A DNA stretch of 64,000 nt from the NCBI GenBank assembly GCA_025210775.1, contig JAOARB010000018.1, positions 1 through 64,000 of the forward strand, read 5' to 3'. This stretch comes from Prolixibacteraceae bacterium. Lineage in GTDB: Bacteria > Bacteroidota > Bacteroidia > Bacteroidales > Prolixibacteraceae. Below, piece after piece: positions 18,082 to 27,336 of the stretch. Both the position numbers and the translations under genes were made by a program. The notes beneath the pieces are model-generated. The model was not told the DNA's origin. It saw nothing but the letters and a program-made list of their open reading frames with translations, and made no database searches. How positions within the stretch are numbered: the first letter of the stretch is position 1; the number at the start of each line of letters is the position of its first letter.

Positions 18082-19614
18082 TTACTCTTTAATTAGTACG
18101 CTACCAGTCATAGCTGCTGGAATCTCAAGACCCATGATCTTAAGAATAGTTGGAGCTACGTCTGCAAGAATACCAGACTTCACTTCTTTATCTTTGTCTT
18201 CTGTTACCCAAATAAAAGGTACTGGATTCAAAGAGTGTGCAGTATTTACAGATCCATCTTCGTTCAATGCGTTATCTGCATTACCGTGGTCTGCAATAAT
18301 TACAACATCATATCCATTTGCTTGTGCTGTCTCTACAACTTGTTTTGCACAGTTATCAACAGCTGCAATTGCTTTCTCGATTGCTTGGTAATCCCCAGTG
18401 TGACCTACCATATCACCGTTAGCAAAGTTCAAACAAACGAAATCAGCTGATTGTGCTTCTAGTTCTGGTAACAATTTCTCTGTTACGATAGGAGCAGACA
18501 TCTCTGGTTGTAGATCGTATGTTGCTACTTTTGGTGAAGGAACCAAGATACGACGCTCTCCATCGAATTCTGATTCACGACCTCCTGAGAAGAAGAATGT
18601 TACGTGAGCAAATTTCTCTGTCTCTGCTGTACGAATCTGTTTCAAACCAGCATTCTGAACTACCTCTCCTAGAGTCTCAGTAATGTTTGCTTTGTCAAAG
18701 ATAATGTTGATTCCTTTGAAGCTCTCGTTATAACAAGTCATGGTGTACCATTCTACATCCATCATTGTCATTCCTGCATCAGAGTGATCTTCTTGTGTGA
18801 ATACACGAGTCAACTGACGTAGACGGTCTGTACGGTAGTTGTAACAAATTACAACGTCTCCCTCTTGGATTGTTGCCAATGGGTTTCCTTCTTCGTCTAC
18901 TGCTACTACTGGTTTTAGGAATTCATCGTATACACCTGCTTCGTAAGAAGCTTCGATAGATGCCAATAGATCTGTTGATTTTTCTCCCTCACCTTTAGTG
19001 ATTAGATCATACATCAACTTCACACGTTCCCAGTTCTCATCACGGTCCATACCATAATAACGTCCTACAAGAGAAGCGAATTTAGCAGGTGTTCCTTCTA
19101 GTGATTCGATAGCCTCTTTTACGTAACCATATGCCGATTTAGGGTCTGTATCACGACCGTCAGTTAAACCGTGAACAAACACGTTTTTCAATCCTGTGCG
19201 TCCTGCTACTTCTGCAAGTGCAGTCATATGCTTTGTTAAAGCGTGAACACCACCAGGACCAACAAGACCAATTAAGTGTACGTTTTTGTTGTTCTCTTTC
19301 GCGTAATTATATGCTTTTTGGATTTGCTCGTTGTCCTTAAGCGTATCCTCTTTAATCGCTTTATTGATCTTTACAAGGTCTTGATATACTACTCGACCTG
19401 CTCCAATGTTCAAGTGCCCTACTTCAGAGTTACCCATCTGTCCGTCAGGAAGACCTACGTTCTCTCCAGAAGTTAATAGTTCACTATTTGGATAGTTCTC
19501 AATTAATGAATCAATAAATGGAGTAGGAGTGTTGAAGATTGCGTCTGATTTCGATTTGTTGCCAATACCCCAACCGTCCAGGATCATAAGTAAGGCTTTC
19601 TTTGTATTTGCCAT
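18082..19614 (-). CDS. gpmI: 2,3-bisphosphoglycerate-independent phosphoglycerate mutase
   Basis: Interconverts 3- and 2-phosphoglycerate in glycolysis and gluconeogenesis using two metal ions. The 510-residue length is typical. The alkaline-phosphatase-like fold shows the metal ligand Asp13 in ILDGWG, the catalytic Ser63 in GNSEVGHLNIGAGR, HGLTDGRD with conserved His and Asp, and the C-terminal IADHGNADN and NTAHSLNPVPF metal sites. It is transcribed alone from a strong consensus promoter and ended by its own hairpin. Confidence 0.97.
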   Translation of the reverse strand: MANTKKALLMILDGWGIGNKSKSDAIFNTPTPFIDSLIENYPNSELLTSGENVGLPDGQMGNSEVGHLNIGAGRVVYQDLVKINKAIKEDTLKDNEQIQKAYNYAKENNKNVHLIGLVGPGGVHALTKHMTALAEVAGRTGLKNVFVHGLTDGRDTDPKSAYGYVKEAIESLEGTPAKFASLVGRYYGMDRDENWERVKLMYDLITKGEGEKSTDLLASIEASYEAGVYDEFLKPVVAVDEEGNPLATIQEGDVVICYNYRTDRLRQLTRVFTQEDHSDAGMTMMDVEWYTMTCYNESFKGINIIFDKANITETLGEVVQNAGLKQIRTAETEKFAHVTFFFSGGRESEFDGERRILVPSPKVATYDLQPEMSAPIVTEKLLPELEAQSADFVCLNFANGDMVGHTGDYQAIEKAIAAVDNCAKQVVETAQANGYDVVIIADHGNADNALNEDGSVNTAHSLNPVPFIWVTEDKDKEVKSGILADVAPTILKIMGLEIPAAMTGSVLIKE

Positions 19615-19653
19615 CTTTAATTATTTTGATCAATTCTAAATTAAAATGCAGGG

Positions 19654-19685
19654 CAAAAGTACCTAAAAAACCATTTATAATCAAA
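19654..19685 (-). promoter_or_regulatory. Consensus Bacteroidota promoter of gpmI
   Basis: On the minus strand, TTTG (19685-19682) and TACTTTTG (19661-19654) are separated by 20 bp, matching the -33/-7 consensus of the phylum's primary sigma factor. The predicted leader is about 35 nt. Confidence 0.65.
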
Positions 19686-19961
19686 TAGTTTACGAGAACT
19701 TAACAGTAAAAATGTCTATTTGTAAAAAAAAGTGCCATTTATGGAACTTTGTGTTTTATAAACTCTTGTGTAATATCTTTCCTTGTTTGGGATAGAAATC
19801 ATTGTATAGCAAACCACTTTTTCTTATGTAGCATGACATGTTATTCTTTTTCTCTAATGTAGTGCTATTAGGTTATACTGCTCTATCCTCTTTGATCTTC
19901 GAAGACTTTTTTTCGATTAAGACAAAAGAGGATAGAGGTATTTGTCAGACGATGATGGGAG
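19662..19961. repeat. Intergenic region with a 13-bp inverted repeat downstream of murF-alr
   Basis: No gene. At 19881-19893 and 19925-19937, CTCTATCCTCTTT and AAAGAGGATAGAG form perfect arms around a 31-nt interior that contains the palindrome TCTTCGAAGA. It begins 24 nt past the murF-alr stop. It has no T tract on either strand, so it is not a standard terminator; an RNA-stabilising hairpin is possible. Confidence 0.5.
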
Positions 19962-22445
19962 TTATCTTTCTGAGATATAGATTTTTTTCACTCTTTCGCC
20001 AATTCCTGTCATCACCTCGTAAGGAATCGTTTCAAGCGCATCGGATATATGTCTTACACCATGTTCTGGACCAAAGATGGTTACCATATCTCCAATTTTA
20101 ACATCCGGAATATCTGTGATATCCACCATACACATATCCATGCATATATTTCCAATGGTTGGAGCGAGATGTGCTTTGATCATCACACTGTGGTGTCCAT
20201 TACCTAACTTACGATTATAACCATCTGCATATCCAATAGGTAGAATGGCGATCTTTCCTCCATCGGCTCTTTTCCCATGTCTACCGTAACCAACCGTATC
20301 CTCTTTGTTGATCACTTTGATTTGTGATATCTGTGTCTTTAGTGTCATCACCTCAGTAAGATGATCTTGTTTAAAGAAACTTACTCCATATAATCCTAAG
20401 CCTAGACGCACCATATCGTGTTGGTGTTCCGTAAAACGCTCCATCCCTGCTGTATTAAGTGCATGCTTTAGAATCTTGTATTCCAACTCTTCTTCCAAAA
20501 GAGAGGCAAAGCTAGAGAACTTATCTAGTTGATGGAACGTAAACTCTTCCTCTCCAGGAGTGTCGCTTACAGCCAAATGAGTAAAACAGCTTCTAACAGT
20601 TAGTCTATTGTAGTTTTTAATTCTACTAGCCAACTGTAGAATCTCTTCTTTACAGTCAAAACCTAACCTACGCATACCCGTATCGAGTTTGATATGAATA
20701 GGGATATTGTATTTGTCATTTTTCTCTGCAGCCAGAGCAAAGTCTTCTAAAAGAGTAAAATCATAAATATTAGGTTCCAATTGATATTCAATCATCAGAT
20801 CAAAGGCATGTTTCTCTGGGTTCATCACCACAATAGGGGTACGGATATTGGCTTTACGAAGCTCTATCCCTTCGTCAGCAATAGCTACTGCTAGATAGTC
20901 GATACCACTATTTTGTAGTAGATGTGCCACTTCGATGCTCCCCGTTCCATATGACGATGCTTTGACCATTGCCATCATCTTTGTTGAGGAAGAAAGCAAC
21001 GATCTATAATAAAGTAAATTCTCCCTCATGGCATCCAAGTTAATCTCTAAAGAAGTCTGATGGGTCTTTGCCTGTATTTGATAAGAGAACTCCTCTAAAC
21101 GAAAGCTACGGGTTCCTTTGATCAGTATATTTTGATGAGCGATTCTTATGTGTGGAATAGCTTGAATCAGCTGCTCTGTTGTCAGATAGAATTTAGCATC
21201 TGCTTGTTTAAAAAGATGTTTGTAATGATACAACCTCGGTCCTACAGCATAGAGTTGATCAATATTGTGTTTCTTTAGTAGTGAGGCTACTTGATGATAG
21301 ATCTCTTCTTCGTTCTCTTTTCTCTGCTCAGAGAGATCGGAAAGAACCACTATTTTTCCTTTTTTCTCTTTGTTGTTCTGTTCTTGGAAATTTAGCGCAA
21401 CGGAAAGAGAAAGCAAGTCACTATTGTAGCTGTCATCAATGATGGTCGCATTTTGTAAGCCATCTTTTATTTCCAGTCGAAGGGAGATACGTTCAAGCGA
21501 CTCAAATCGTCTAATCGTATTTTCATTCCATGCTCTTTGAAAAATGACAAAAGCAGCACAAAGGATACTATTTTCTATGGCCGACTCATCTACATAAGGA
21601 ATCGTATAGGTATAGGTCTCCTTTTTATATTCTAAAGAGATCACACTTTGAGACGATTGAACCTCACATTTAAGAATGCGAACATCCGCATCAGGACAAT
21701 CGTAAGAGACAACAAACCTACGGTCTCTTTCGGGAATATTCTTTTCAACAGTCTCTTTAACCCATCCCAATGTGTCGGCATAGATTAACTTATTAACATG
21801 TTGAAAAAGATGTAGTTTCTCTTCTAATAGATGGATGTGATCATGGAAATTACTTACATGGGCATCTCCCATATGTGTAAGAATCCCTATCGTTGGCTGG
21901 ATGATCTTCTCTAGTCGTTCCATCTCTTTTGGAAGAGATATCCCTGCCTCAAAAAGAGCCAAATCATGTCTCTTCTCGATATTCTGTACAGATAGTGGTA
22001 CTCCTATTTGCGAGTTGAAACTGCGAGGACTTTTTATCAGTGTATGTTGTTGATAAAGAAGTTGTGATATCCACTCTTTAACCTGAGTCTTCCCATTTGA
22101 ACCAGTGATCCCAACTACAGGAAGAGAGAACTGTTGACGATGCAATGATGCGATAGACTGCATTGCTTCCAATGGATTTTTGACCACCACAAAACTAATC
22201 TTGTCATACAGCTCTTCAGGAGGAATATAACGAACCACAAACGTTCGAATTCCTTGTTCTATACCTTGCTTGATATAATGGTGCCCATCCGTTTTTGTCC
22301 CATCCAAACAGAAAAACATGGTATGTTCTCCATCCGTGATGGATCGGGTATCAATGGCTAGTTGATGAATAATAGTATCGAATATTTGACTTCTCTCTTT
22401 GTCGTAATCGATAGCTTCTAGCAAGGTATAGAGTGACGAATTCAT
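19962..22445 (-). CDS. murF-alr: Bifunctional MurF ligase / alanine racemase
   Basis: An 827-residue fusion joining two consecutive cell-wall steps. The N-terminal half is a Mur ligase (UDP-MurNAc-tripeptide:D-Ala-D-Ala ligase) with the ATP loop GITGSNGKT near residue 113 and IDDSYNSD later. The C-terminal half is a PLP alanine racemase with its lysine at 495 (VKASSYGTG) and the tyrosine motif GYGRHGK. Such fusions are known in Bacteroidota, so the architecture is normal here. Coupling racemisation to dipeptide addition is plausible but D-Ala-D-Ala ligase must lie elsewhere. The start overlaps the tdk stop by 4 nt (ATGA), indicating coupling. Confidence 0.95.
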   Translation of the reverse strand: MNSSLYTLLEAIDYDKERSQIFDTIIHQLAIDTRSITDGEHTMFFCLDGTKTDGHHYIKQGIEQGIRTFVVRYIPPEELYDKISFVVVKNPLEAMQSIASLHRQQFSLPVVGITGSNGKTQVKEWISQLLYQQHTLIKSPRSFNSQIGVPLSVQNIEKRHDLALFEAGISLPKEMERLEKIIQPTIGILTHMGDAHVSNFHDHIHLLEEKLHLFQHVNKLIYADTLGWVKETVEKNIPERDRRFVVSYDCPDADVRILKCEVQSSQSVISLEYKKETYTYTIPYVDESAIENSILCAAFVIFQRAWNENTIRRFESLERISLRLEIKDGLQNATIIDDSYNSDLLSLSVALNFQEQNNKEKKGKIVVLSDLSEQRKENEEEIYHQVASLLKKHNIDQLYAVGPRLYHYKHLFKQADAKFYLTTEQLIQAIPHIRIAHQNILIKGTRSFRLEEFSYQIQAKTHQTSLEINLDAMRENLLYYRSLLSSSTKMMAMVKASSYGTGSIEVAHLLQNSGIDYLAVAIADEGIELRKANIRTPIVVMNPEKHAFDLMIEYQLEPNIYDFTLLEDFALAAEKNDKYNIPIHIKLDTGMRRLGFDCKEEILQLASRIKNYNRLTVRSCFTHLAVSDTPGEEEFTFHQLDKFSSFASLLEEELEYKILKHALNTAGMERFTEHQHDMVRLGLGLYGVSFFKQDHLTEVMTLKTQISQIKVINKEDTVGYGRHGKRADGGKIAILPIGYADGYNRKLGNGHHSVMIKAHLAPTIGNICMDMCMVDITDIPDVKIGDMVTIFGPEHGVRHISDALETIPYEVMTGIGERVKKIYISER

Positions 22446-23032
22446 TTTAGTGATTGTTCTTTATTCATTTTTTGAAAACAGTGTCTACACACTGGTTCGT
22501 ATGCCTCTTTTTCTCCTAAAAGGACTTGATTGTCATCTGTCGTTAGACGGTGACTGTATTGTGCGAGATTTCCACATCTAACACATATGGCATGTACTTT
22601 GGTTACATATTCGGCCTCTGCCATAAGAGAAGGTATTGGCCCAAAAGGAACGCCTTTGAAATCCATATCTAATCCTGCAACAATGACCCTCACACCATTG
22701 TTTGCTAATGTTCTACAAACTTCCACTATAGATTCATCAAAAAATTGTGCTTCATCTATTCCTACCACATCCGTCTCTCCACTTAAAAGCAAAATATTTG
22801 AAGGACTCTCTACTGGGGTAGAGCGTATCTTACTCGCATCATGTGAAACAACTTGATCTTCAGAATATCTTGTGTCTATAGCTGGTTTGAAGATTTCTAC
22901 ATTTTGCTTTGCAATCTGAGCTCGTTTTAAGCGACGAATAAGTTCTTCTGTCTTACCAGAAAACATCGATCCGCAAACGACTTCAATCCAACCTCTTTTT
23001 TGTGCTCCATTAATGGTGGTCTCTAAAAACAT
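22442..23032 (-). CDS. tdk: Thymidine kinase
   Basis: Type II thymidine kinase of the salvage pathway, 196 residues. The Walker A loop [10 protein letters not shown] is at 21-30, the catalytic region [10 protein letters not shown] is near 100, and a C-terminal zinc-binding lasso has CVRCG and CRHC pairs. It leads the tdk/murF-alr operon. On the minus strand TATCTTTG (23080-23073) fits a -7 element about 40 bp upstream of the start; no -33 partner is evident. Confidence 0.96.
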   Translation of the reverse strand: MFLETTINGAQKRGWIEVVCGSMFSGKTEELIRRLKRAQIAKQNVEIFKPAIDTRYSEDQVVSHDASKIRSTPVESPSNILLLSGETDVVGIDEAQFFDESIVEVCRTLANNGVRVIVAGLDMDFKGVPFGPIPSLMAEAEYVTKVHAICVRCGNLAQYSHRLTTDDNQVLLGEKEAYEPVCRHCFQKMNKEQSLK

Positions 23033-23227
23033 ATAAGATAATTAATACAATTGACGTTTATTTTTAAAGAGGCAAAGATAATAGTTCTACGCAAAACGTG
23101 AATGACATTCTTACTAAAGCTATGGCTTTTTCAGCTAGGCCATTCTTTTGTCCTTAAAAACAGGGGCTTTTTTATCCTTGAGAAAGAAAAGAGTCTGAAA
23201 GATTATAATCTTTTGCATGTTTGTTTT

Positions 23228-23235
23228 TACCTTTG
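23228..23235 (+). promoter_or_regulatory. -7 promoter element of the hypothetical/rsmI operon
   Basis: TACCTTTG matches TAnnTTTG and lies 37 bp before the start codon at 23273. A -33 TTG is not found at the normal distance. Confidence 0.4.
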
Positions 23236-23272
23236 ACTCTTATTACGTGAACCCTCTAAACTTTTATGTTTT

Positions 23273-24076
23273 ATGAATAAAGAGCAGATCGAAAAACACT
23301 TGGATTTTGTACGAAAGGATATCGACCATCTTTACTTCCTTTTAGATCATCTGATGAAAGAGAATAAAGTGGTGCCTTCTCGTGTTCATAGTTTGATTAA
23401 CAAGTGTGAAAGTATATCTAATATGTTTGAGATGTTATTGGATTCTTCTGAGATGGAACAGTCTAATACAACAGCGTCTTATGCAAAGGTTGAGCAAGAA
23501 AGAGAACATAAAGATATAGATTCATCTTCTCTTGCCAATGAGACTGTCGAATCTTCGTCTTCTGTCATTATTGAAGCGAATGAGCCTAAGGAGACAAAAG
23601 AAGAGGTGGTACATGTTAGTGAACCTTCTTCTCCTGTTGTCGAAGAAGTGAAACCAACGATTGAAGAAGTCGAACCAACAGTTGTTGAAGAAAAAGTCAT
23701 AGAGAAGCCTGTCACTCCTTTGGTTGCTGAACCAGTACCAGAGAAAGAGATCGCTCCAACGGTCGTTCATCAAGAACAAGTAAAAGAGGTGAGTCGTGTC
23801 AAAAGAATCTATGATAGCATACAACTAGACCCTGCCGTGGTTGCCTATCTTGATCCTAAAGAGAATCGTCGTATCGCATTAAATCTTAATGATCGATTGA
23901 TGTTTGTTAGAGATATCTTCCAAGGAAACATGCAGATGCTAGACCAAACAGTAGAGCAATTAAACAGCTTCCAGTCGGAGCAAGAGGCCCTAGCTTGTCT
24001 ATCTCAGGTCACTGATTGGCAAGACGATCCTGTACACCACGCATTCTTAGAGCAGGTTAAACGTAAATTTATTTAA
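23273..24076 (+). CDS. Conserved-looking hypothetical protein, cotranscribed with rsmI
   Basis: A 267-residue soluble protein with three parts. Residues 1-65 are predicted helical (LDFVRKDIDHLYFLLDHLMKEN). Residues about 70-180 form a disordered linker rich in Glu, Val, Pro and Thr with near-repeats such as EEVKPTIEEVEPTVVEE. Residues about 185-267 form a compact C-terminal unit containing LNDRLMFVRDIFQGNMQMLDQTVEQLN, a pattern I associate with unnamed Bacteroidota hypothetical proteins. There is no signal peptide and no catalytic motif. It ends 9 nt before rsmI, so the two are translated from one mRNA; a functional link is unproven. Confidence 0.75.
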   Translation: MNKEQIEKHLDFVRKDIDHLYFLLDHLMKENKVVPSRVHSLINKCESISNMFEMLLDSSEMEQSNTTASYAKVEQEREHKDIDSSSLANETVESSSSVIIEANEPKETKEEVVHVSEPSSPVVEEVKPTIEEVEPTVVEEKVIEKPVTPLVAEPVPEKEIAPTVVHQEQVKEVSRVKRIYDSIQLDPAVVAYLDPKENRRIALNLNDRLMFVRDIFQGNMQMLDQTVEQLNSFQSEQEALACLSQVTDWQDDPVHHAFLEQVKRKFI

Positions 24077-24085
24077 TCAAAAACA

Positions 24086-24784
24086 ATGTCAAAATTATAT
24101 CTAGTACCTACTCCTGTAGGAAACCTTGAAGATATGACCTTTCGTGCGGTTCGAATACTTAAAGAGGTCGATCTAATCCTTGCTGAGGATACTCGTACTT
24201 CTGGAAAGCTTCTAAAGCATTTCGAAATCGATACACGTTGTGTCTCACACCATAAGTTCAACGAACACAAAACGTCAGAGAAGTTCGCTTTAGAGATTAA
24301 AGCAGGAACAACCATGGCTATCATTACCGATGCTGGTACACCTGCCATCTCTGATCCAGGATTTCTTCTTACCAAAAGTTGTATCGAACATGGGGTGGAA
24401 ATAGAATGTCTTCCTGGTGCTACTGCTTTTGTTCCTGCTTTGGTTAACAGTGGTCTACCTAATGATAAATTCTGTTTCGAAGGTTTCTTGCCACAAAAGA
24501 AAGGTCGTCAAAAGCGCTTGTCTGAATTGGCTGAAGAGGAGAGAACGATTATCTTCTACGAATCTCCTTATCGTGTGGTCAAAACCTTGACCCAGTTTAA
24601 AGAGGTGATGGGCGCAGATCGTAGAGTAAGTGTTAGCCGTGAAATAAGTAAGATGTTCGAAGAGACTGTACGTGGTACAGTGGAAGAGGTGATGGCTCAT
24701 TTTGAAGCTCATCCTCCTAAAGGTGAATTTGTGATGGTGCTTGAAGGTAAAGCCCCTGAAAAGAAGAAAAAAGAACGAAAATAA
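24086..24784 (+). CDS. rsmI: 16S rRNA (cytidine-1402-2'-O)-methyltransferase
   Basis: Tetrapyrrole-methylase-fold enzyme that 2'-O-methylates C1402 in the ribosomal decoding centre using SAM. The 232-residue length is slightly short but complete. Diagnostic motifs are PTPVGNLEDMTFRA at the N-terminus, LAEDTRTSGKLL, and ITDAGTPAISDPG with the SAM-binding glycine loop. The C-terminus is Lys-rich (APEKKKKERK). It is the second gene of a two-gene operon and is ended by a strong hairpin. Confidence 0.96.
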   Translation: MSKLYLVPTPVGNLEDMTFRAVRILKEVDLILAEDTRTSGKLLKHFEIDTRCVSHHKFNEHKTSEKFALEIKAGTTMAIITDAGTPAISDPGFLLTKSCIEHGVEIECLPGATAFVPALVNSGLPNDKFCFEGFLPQKKGRQKRLSELAEEERTIIFYESPYRVVKTLTQFKEVMGADRRVSVSREISKMFEETVRGTVEEVMAHFEAHPPKGEFVMVLEGKAPEKKKKERK

Positions 24785-24810
24785 TTCGTAAGATATTTAT
24801 CTCAAAAGAA

Positions 24811-24851
24811 AAGAGAGAAGGCATTCATTAAAATGCCATTCTCTCTTTTTT
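24811..24851. terminator. Bidirectional terminator, rsmI / lysA
   Basis: Fifteen-nt arms (AAGAGAGAAGGCATT / AATGCCATTCTCTCTT, with one bulged base) are followed by TTTT on the plus strand and flanked by AAAAG for the minus strand. Confidence 0.88.
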
Positions 24852-24854
24852 ATT

Positions 24855-26009
24855 TTATAACTCTTCGGTAGTATATCCTTTAACCAAATCCCTCATGTTA
24901 TAAGAGGAGGCCATCGTCTGACCATATGCCCCTGAGGAATGAATGGCAATGATATCGCCTCTCTGTGCTTTCGGAAGCATAATCCCTTTCGAAAAAACAT
25001 CCGACGATTCACATACTGGACCTACCACATCGTATTTCTCTTTTGGAAGATCGCTTGTCAATACCGAGATCTCATGGTGTGCTCCATATAGTGCAGGACG
25101 GATGAGTTCGGTCATCCCCGCATCTAAAATCATAAACTGAGTCTCTAACCCTTTCTTGACGTAAAGAACTTGAGATATTAAATGTCCACATTGAGCCACT
25201 ACAGAGCGTCCTAGTTCAAAATGTAACTGTTGTCCCTCTTCTAGTATAATATGGTCGTGGAACGCTTTAAAATAGGATTTAAAGTCAGCCACAGGCTCTT
25301 GAATCGGAGCATCATAATTGATCCCAAGACCACCCCCAACATTGATATGATGAAGATGGAAATCGTTCTCTTTAAACCATGAAGCAATCTTGTTAATCTT
25401 TAAACTCAACTGTTCAAACACACCCATATTAGTAATCTGTGACCCTACATGGAAATGTATCCCTGTCAACTCAATGTTGCTTAAAGATTTTAACTTCTGT
25501 GCGACCAAATCAAAGTCCCAGTGGTTAATACCAAATTTATTATCCTTTAGGCCTGTCGTGATATACTCGTGCGTCTCAGGATCTACATCAGGATTGATAC
25601 GTATGGCAATAGGTGCAATCATACCCTCTTGCATCGCAAGCTCGTTGATTACCTCTATCTCTGGAATACTTTCACAATTAAAACTAAAGATCCCTGCTTT
25701 TAGTGCTGTTAGGATTTCACGATCTGTTTTTCCTACTCCTGCAAATGCAATCTTTTTAGATGGAATGCCCATCTTCTTTGCATAGCTCACTTCGTTCCCA
25801 CTAACACAGTCGGCTCCAAAACCAGCAGATACAATCTCTTTCACGACAGCATCATGGGTGTTCGCCTTTAGTGCATAATGAACATGATATCCATATTTAC
25901 TACTCTCGCGTTTTATCTCTTCAACCGTTTGGCGTAAAAGTGCCGTGTCATAGAAATAAAATGGGGTAGCTTTACTAAGAAGCTTTGGTAAAAGATCTTT
26001 TCTTATCAT
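24855..26009 (-). CDS. lysA: Diaminopimelate decarboxylase
   Basis: PLP enzyme for the last step of lysine synthesis, decarboxylating meso-diaminopimelate. The protein is 384 residues, at the shorter end for the family. The PLP lysine is Lys48 in HYALKANTH; the phosphate-binding GGGLG and the substrate-site CESSDVF are present, with a late GAYGQTMASSYN. It starts 13 nt after lysC ends, so the first and last enzymes of the pathway share an operon. Confidence 0.96.
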   Translation of the reverse strand: MIRKDLLPKLLSKATPFYFYDTALLRQTVEEIKRESSKYGYHVHYALKANTHDAVVKEIVSAGFGADCVSGNEVSYAKKMGIPSKKIAFAGVGKTDREILTALKAGIFSFNCESIPEIEVINELAMQEGMIAPIAIRINPDVDPETHEYITTGLKDNKFGINHWDFDLVAQKLKSLSNIELTGIHFHVGSQITNMGVFEQLSLKINKIASWFKENDFHLHHINVGGGLGINYDAPIQEPVADFKSYFKAFHDHIILEEGQQLHFELGRSVVAQCGHLISQVLYVKKGLETQFMILDAGMTELIRPALYGAHHEISVLTSDLPKEKYDVVGPVCESSDVFSKGIMLPKAQRGDIIAIHSSGAYGQTMASSYNMRDLVKGYTTEEL

Positions 26010-26022
26010 GATAATGGTATGC

Positions 26023-27336
26023 CTAATTTAAAAGATTATCTGAAATCGCTTGTAATGCTCTTTTTTTATCTTTGGTGTCGATCAAAATAGATATGTTATG
26101 ATCACTACCACCATATGAGATCATTCTTACAGGAATGTCTCCTAAAGCATCAAATACTTGCATTGCTAGTCCTTTTGAACTTGAAATCATATCTCCAACA
26201 ATACAAACAATAGAGTGGTCTGTGTCGATCTCTACATCTCCATATTCTTTTAACTCCATTACGATAGAATCCAGGTTCTTAGGATTGTCTATCGTTACAG
26301 ATACTGCCACCTCTGAAGTGGTGATCATGTCGATAGGAGTCTTAAAGAACTCAAATATCTCAAATATGTTTTTAAGGAAACCGTAGGCATTAAGCATACG
26401 TCCCGAACGAATTTTTACTGCTGTAATTCCATCTTTGGCAGCCACCGCTTTTAGACCAGCATTGTCTGACTGGCTAGTGATGATCGTTCCTGGATCGTTA
26501 CGATTCATCGTATTTTTTAGCCTTACAGGGATATTGGCCAATTTCGCTGGAAGTACCGTTTGTGGATGCAATATCTTGGCACCAAAATAAGCAAGCTCTG
26601 CCGCTTCATCAAAAGAGAGCATGTCTACTTTCTTGGTGTTTTCAACTACTCTAGGGTCATTGTTATGGAACCCATCGATATCTGTCCATATCTGAATCTC
26701 TTCTGCTTTGATGGCAGCTCCAATAAGCGAAGCCGAATAATCCGATCCTCCTCTTTGAAGGTTGTCGATCTCGTCATCACTGTTTAAACAGATATATCCT
26801 TGTGTAATATAGTAATCAGCCGAGGCATTCTCCTCAAGTAGTTTACCAATGTTTTTCTCAATATAGAATTGGTCCGCCGACTTATCACTGTCGATTTTCA
26901 TAAAATCAAGAGCCGATAGAAGGGTAGACTTATGTCCCTCTTGAATCAATAGCAAGTTGAAAAGATTGGATGAAATAATCTCTCCTTGTGCTAATATATT
27001 TTTCTCTCCATTCTCTGTAAACTCTCCCGAAGTAAAAGATTTGATTGTATCAAAACAATCCTCTACAATCATAAAAGCACGCTCTATGATCTCTTCCGAA
27101 TGGTATAGTTCTCTAATCGTCTGATAGTACTGTTTCTCTAACTTACTGATGACAAAACGTGCAGAATCCTTGTTTTTTTTGGCAAGATAATCTGCAATTT
27201 CCACAAGTGTATTGGTGGTACCAGACATTGCAGAAAGAACTACTAACTTTTTATTTCCATCGGTAACAATATCCATTACCGTCTTCATGTTTTCTACTGA
27301 TCCAACAGAAGTTCCTCCAAATTTCAATACTTTCAT
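26023..27336 (-). CDS. lysC: Aspartate kinase
   Basis: Phosphorylates aspartate, the committed step to lysine, threonine and methionine. The ATG at 27336 is used (MKVLKFGGTSVGS) because the upstream alternative is a TTG three codons earlier. The catalytic domain fills roughly residues 1-285 (RGGSDYSASLIGAA, WTDIDGFHNNDPR), and two ACT regulatory domains follow to residue 437, which in the family mediate amino-acid feedback inhibition. It is the monofunctional form, not fused to homoserine dehydrogenase. I see no lysine riboswitch upstream. Confidence 0.95.
   Translation of the reverse strand: MKVLKFGGTSVGSVENMKTVMDIVTDGNKKLVVLSAMSGTTNTLVEIADYLAKKNKDSARFVISKLEKQYYQTIRELYHSEEIIERAFMIVEDCFDTIKSFTSGEFTENGEKNILAQGEIISSNLFNLLLIQEGHKSTLLSALDFMKIDSDKSADQFYIEKNIGKLLEENASADYYITQGYICLNSDDEIDNLQRGGSDYSASLIGAAIKAEEIQIWTDIDGFHNNDPRVVENTKKVDMLSFDEAAELAYFGAKILHPQTVLPAKLANIPVRLKNTMNRNDPGTIITSQSDNAGLKAVAAKDGITAVKIRSGRMLNAYGFLKNIFEIFEFFKTPIDMITTSEVAVSVTIDNPKNLDSIVMELKEYGDVEIDTDHSIVCIVGDMISSSKGLAMQVFDALGDIPVRMISYGGSDHNISILIDTKDKKRALQAISDNLLN

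Noticed and set aside
19962-22445. MurF-Alr fusion as a novelty
   Set aside because: The fusion is a well-known arrangement in Bacteroidota.
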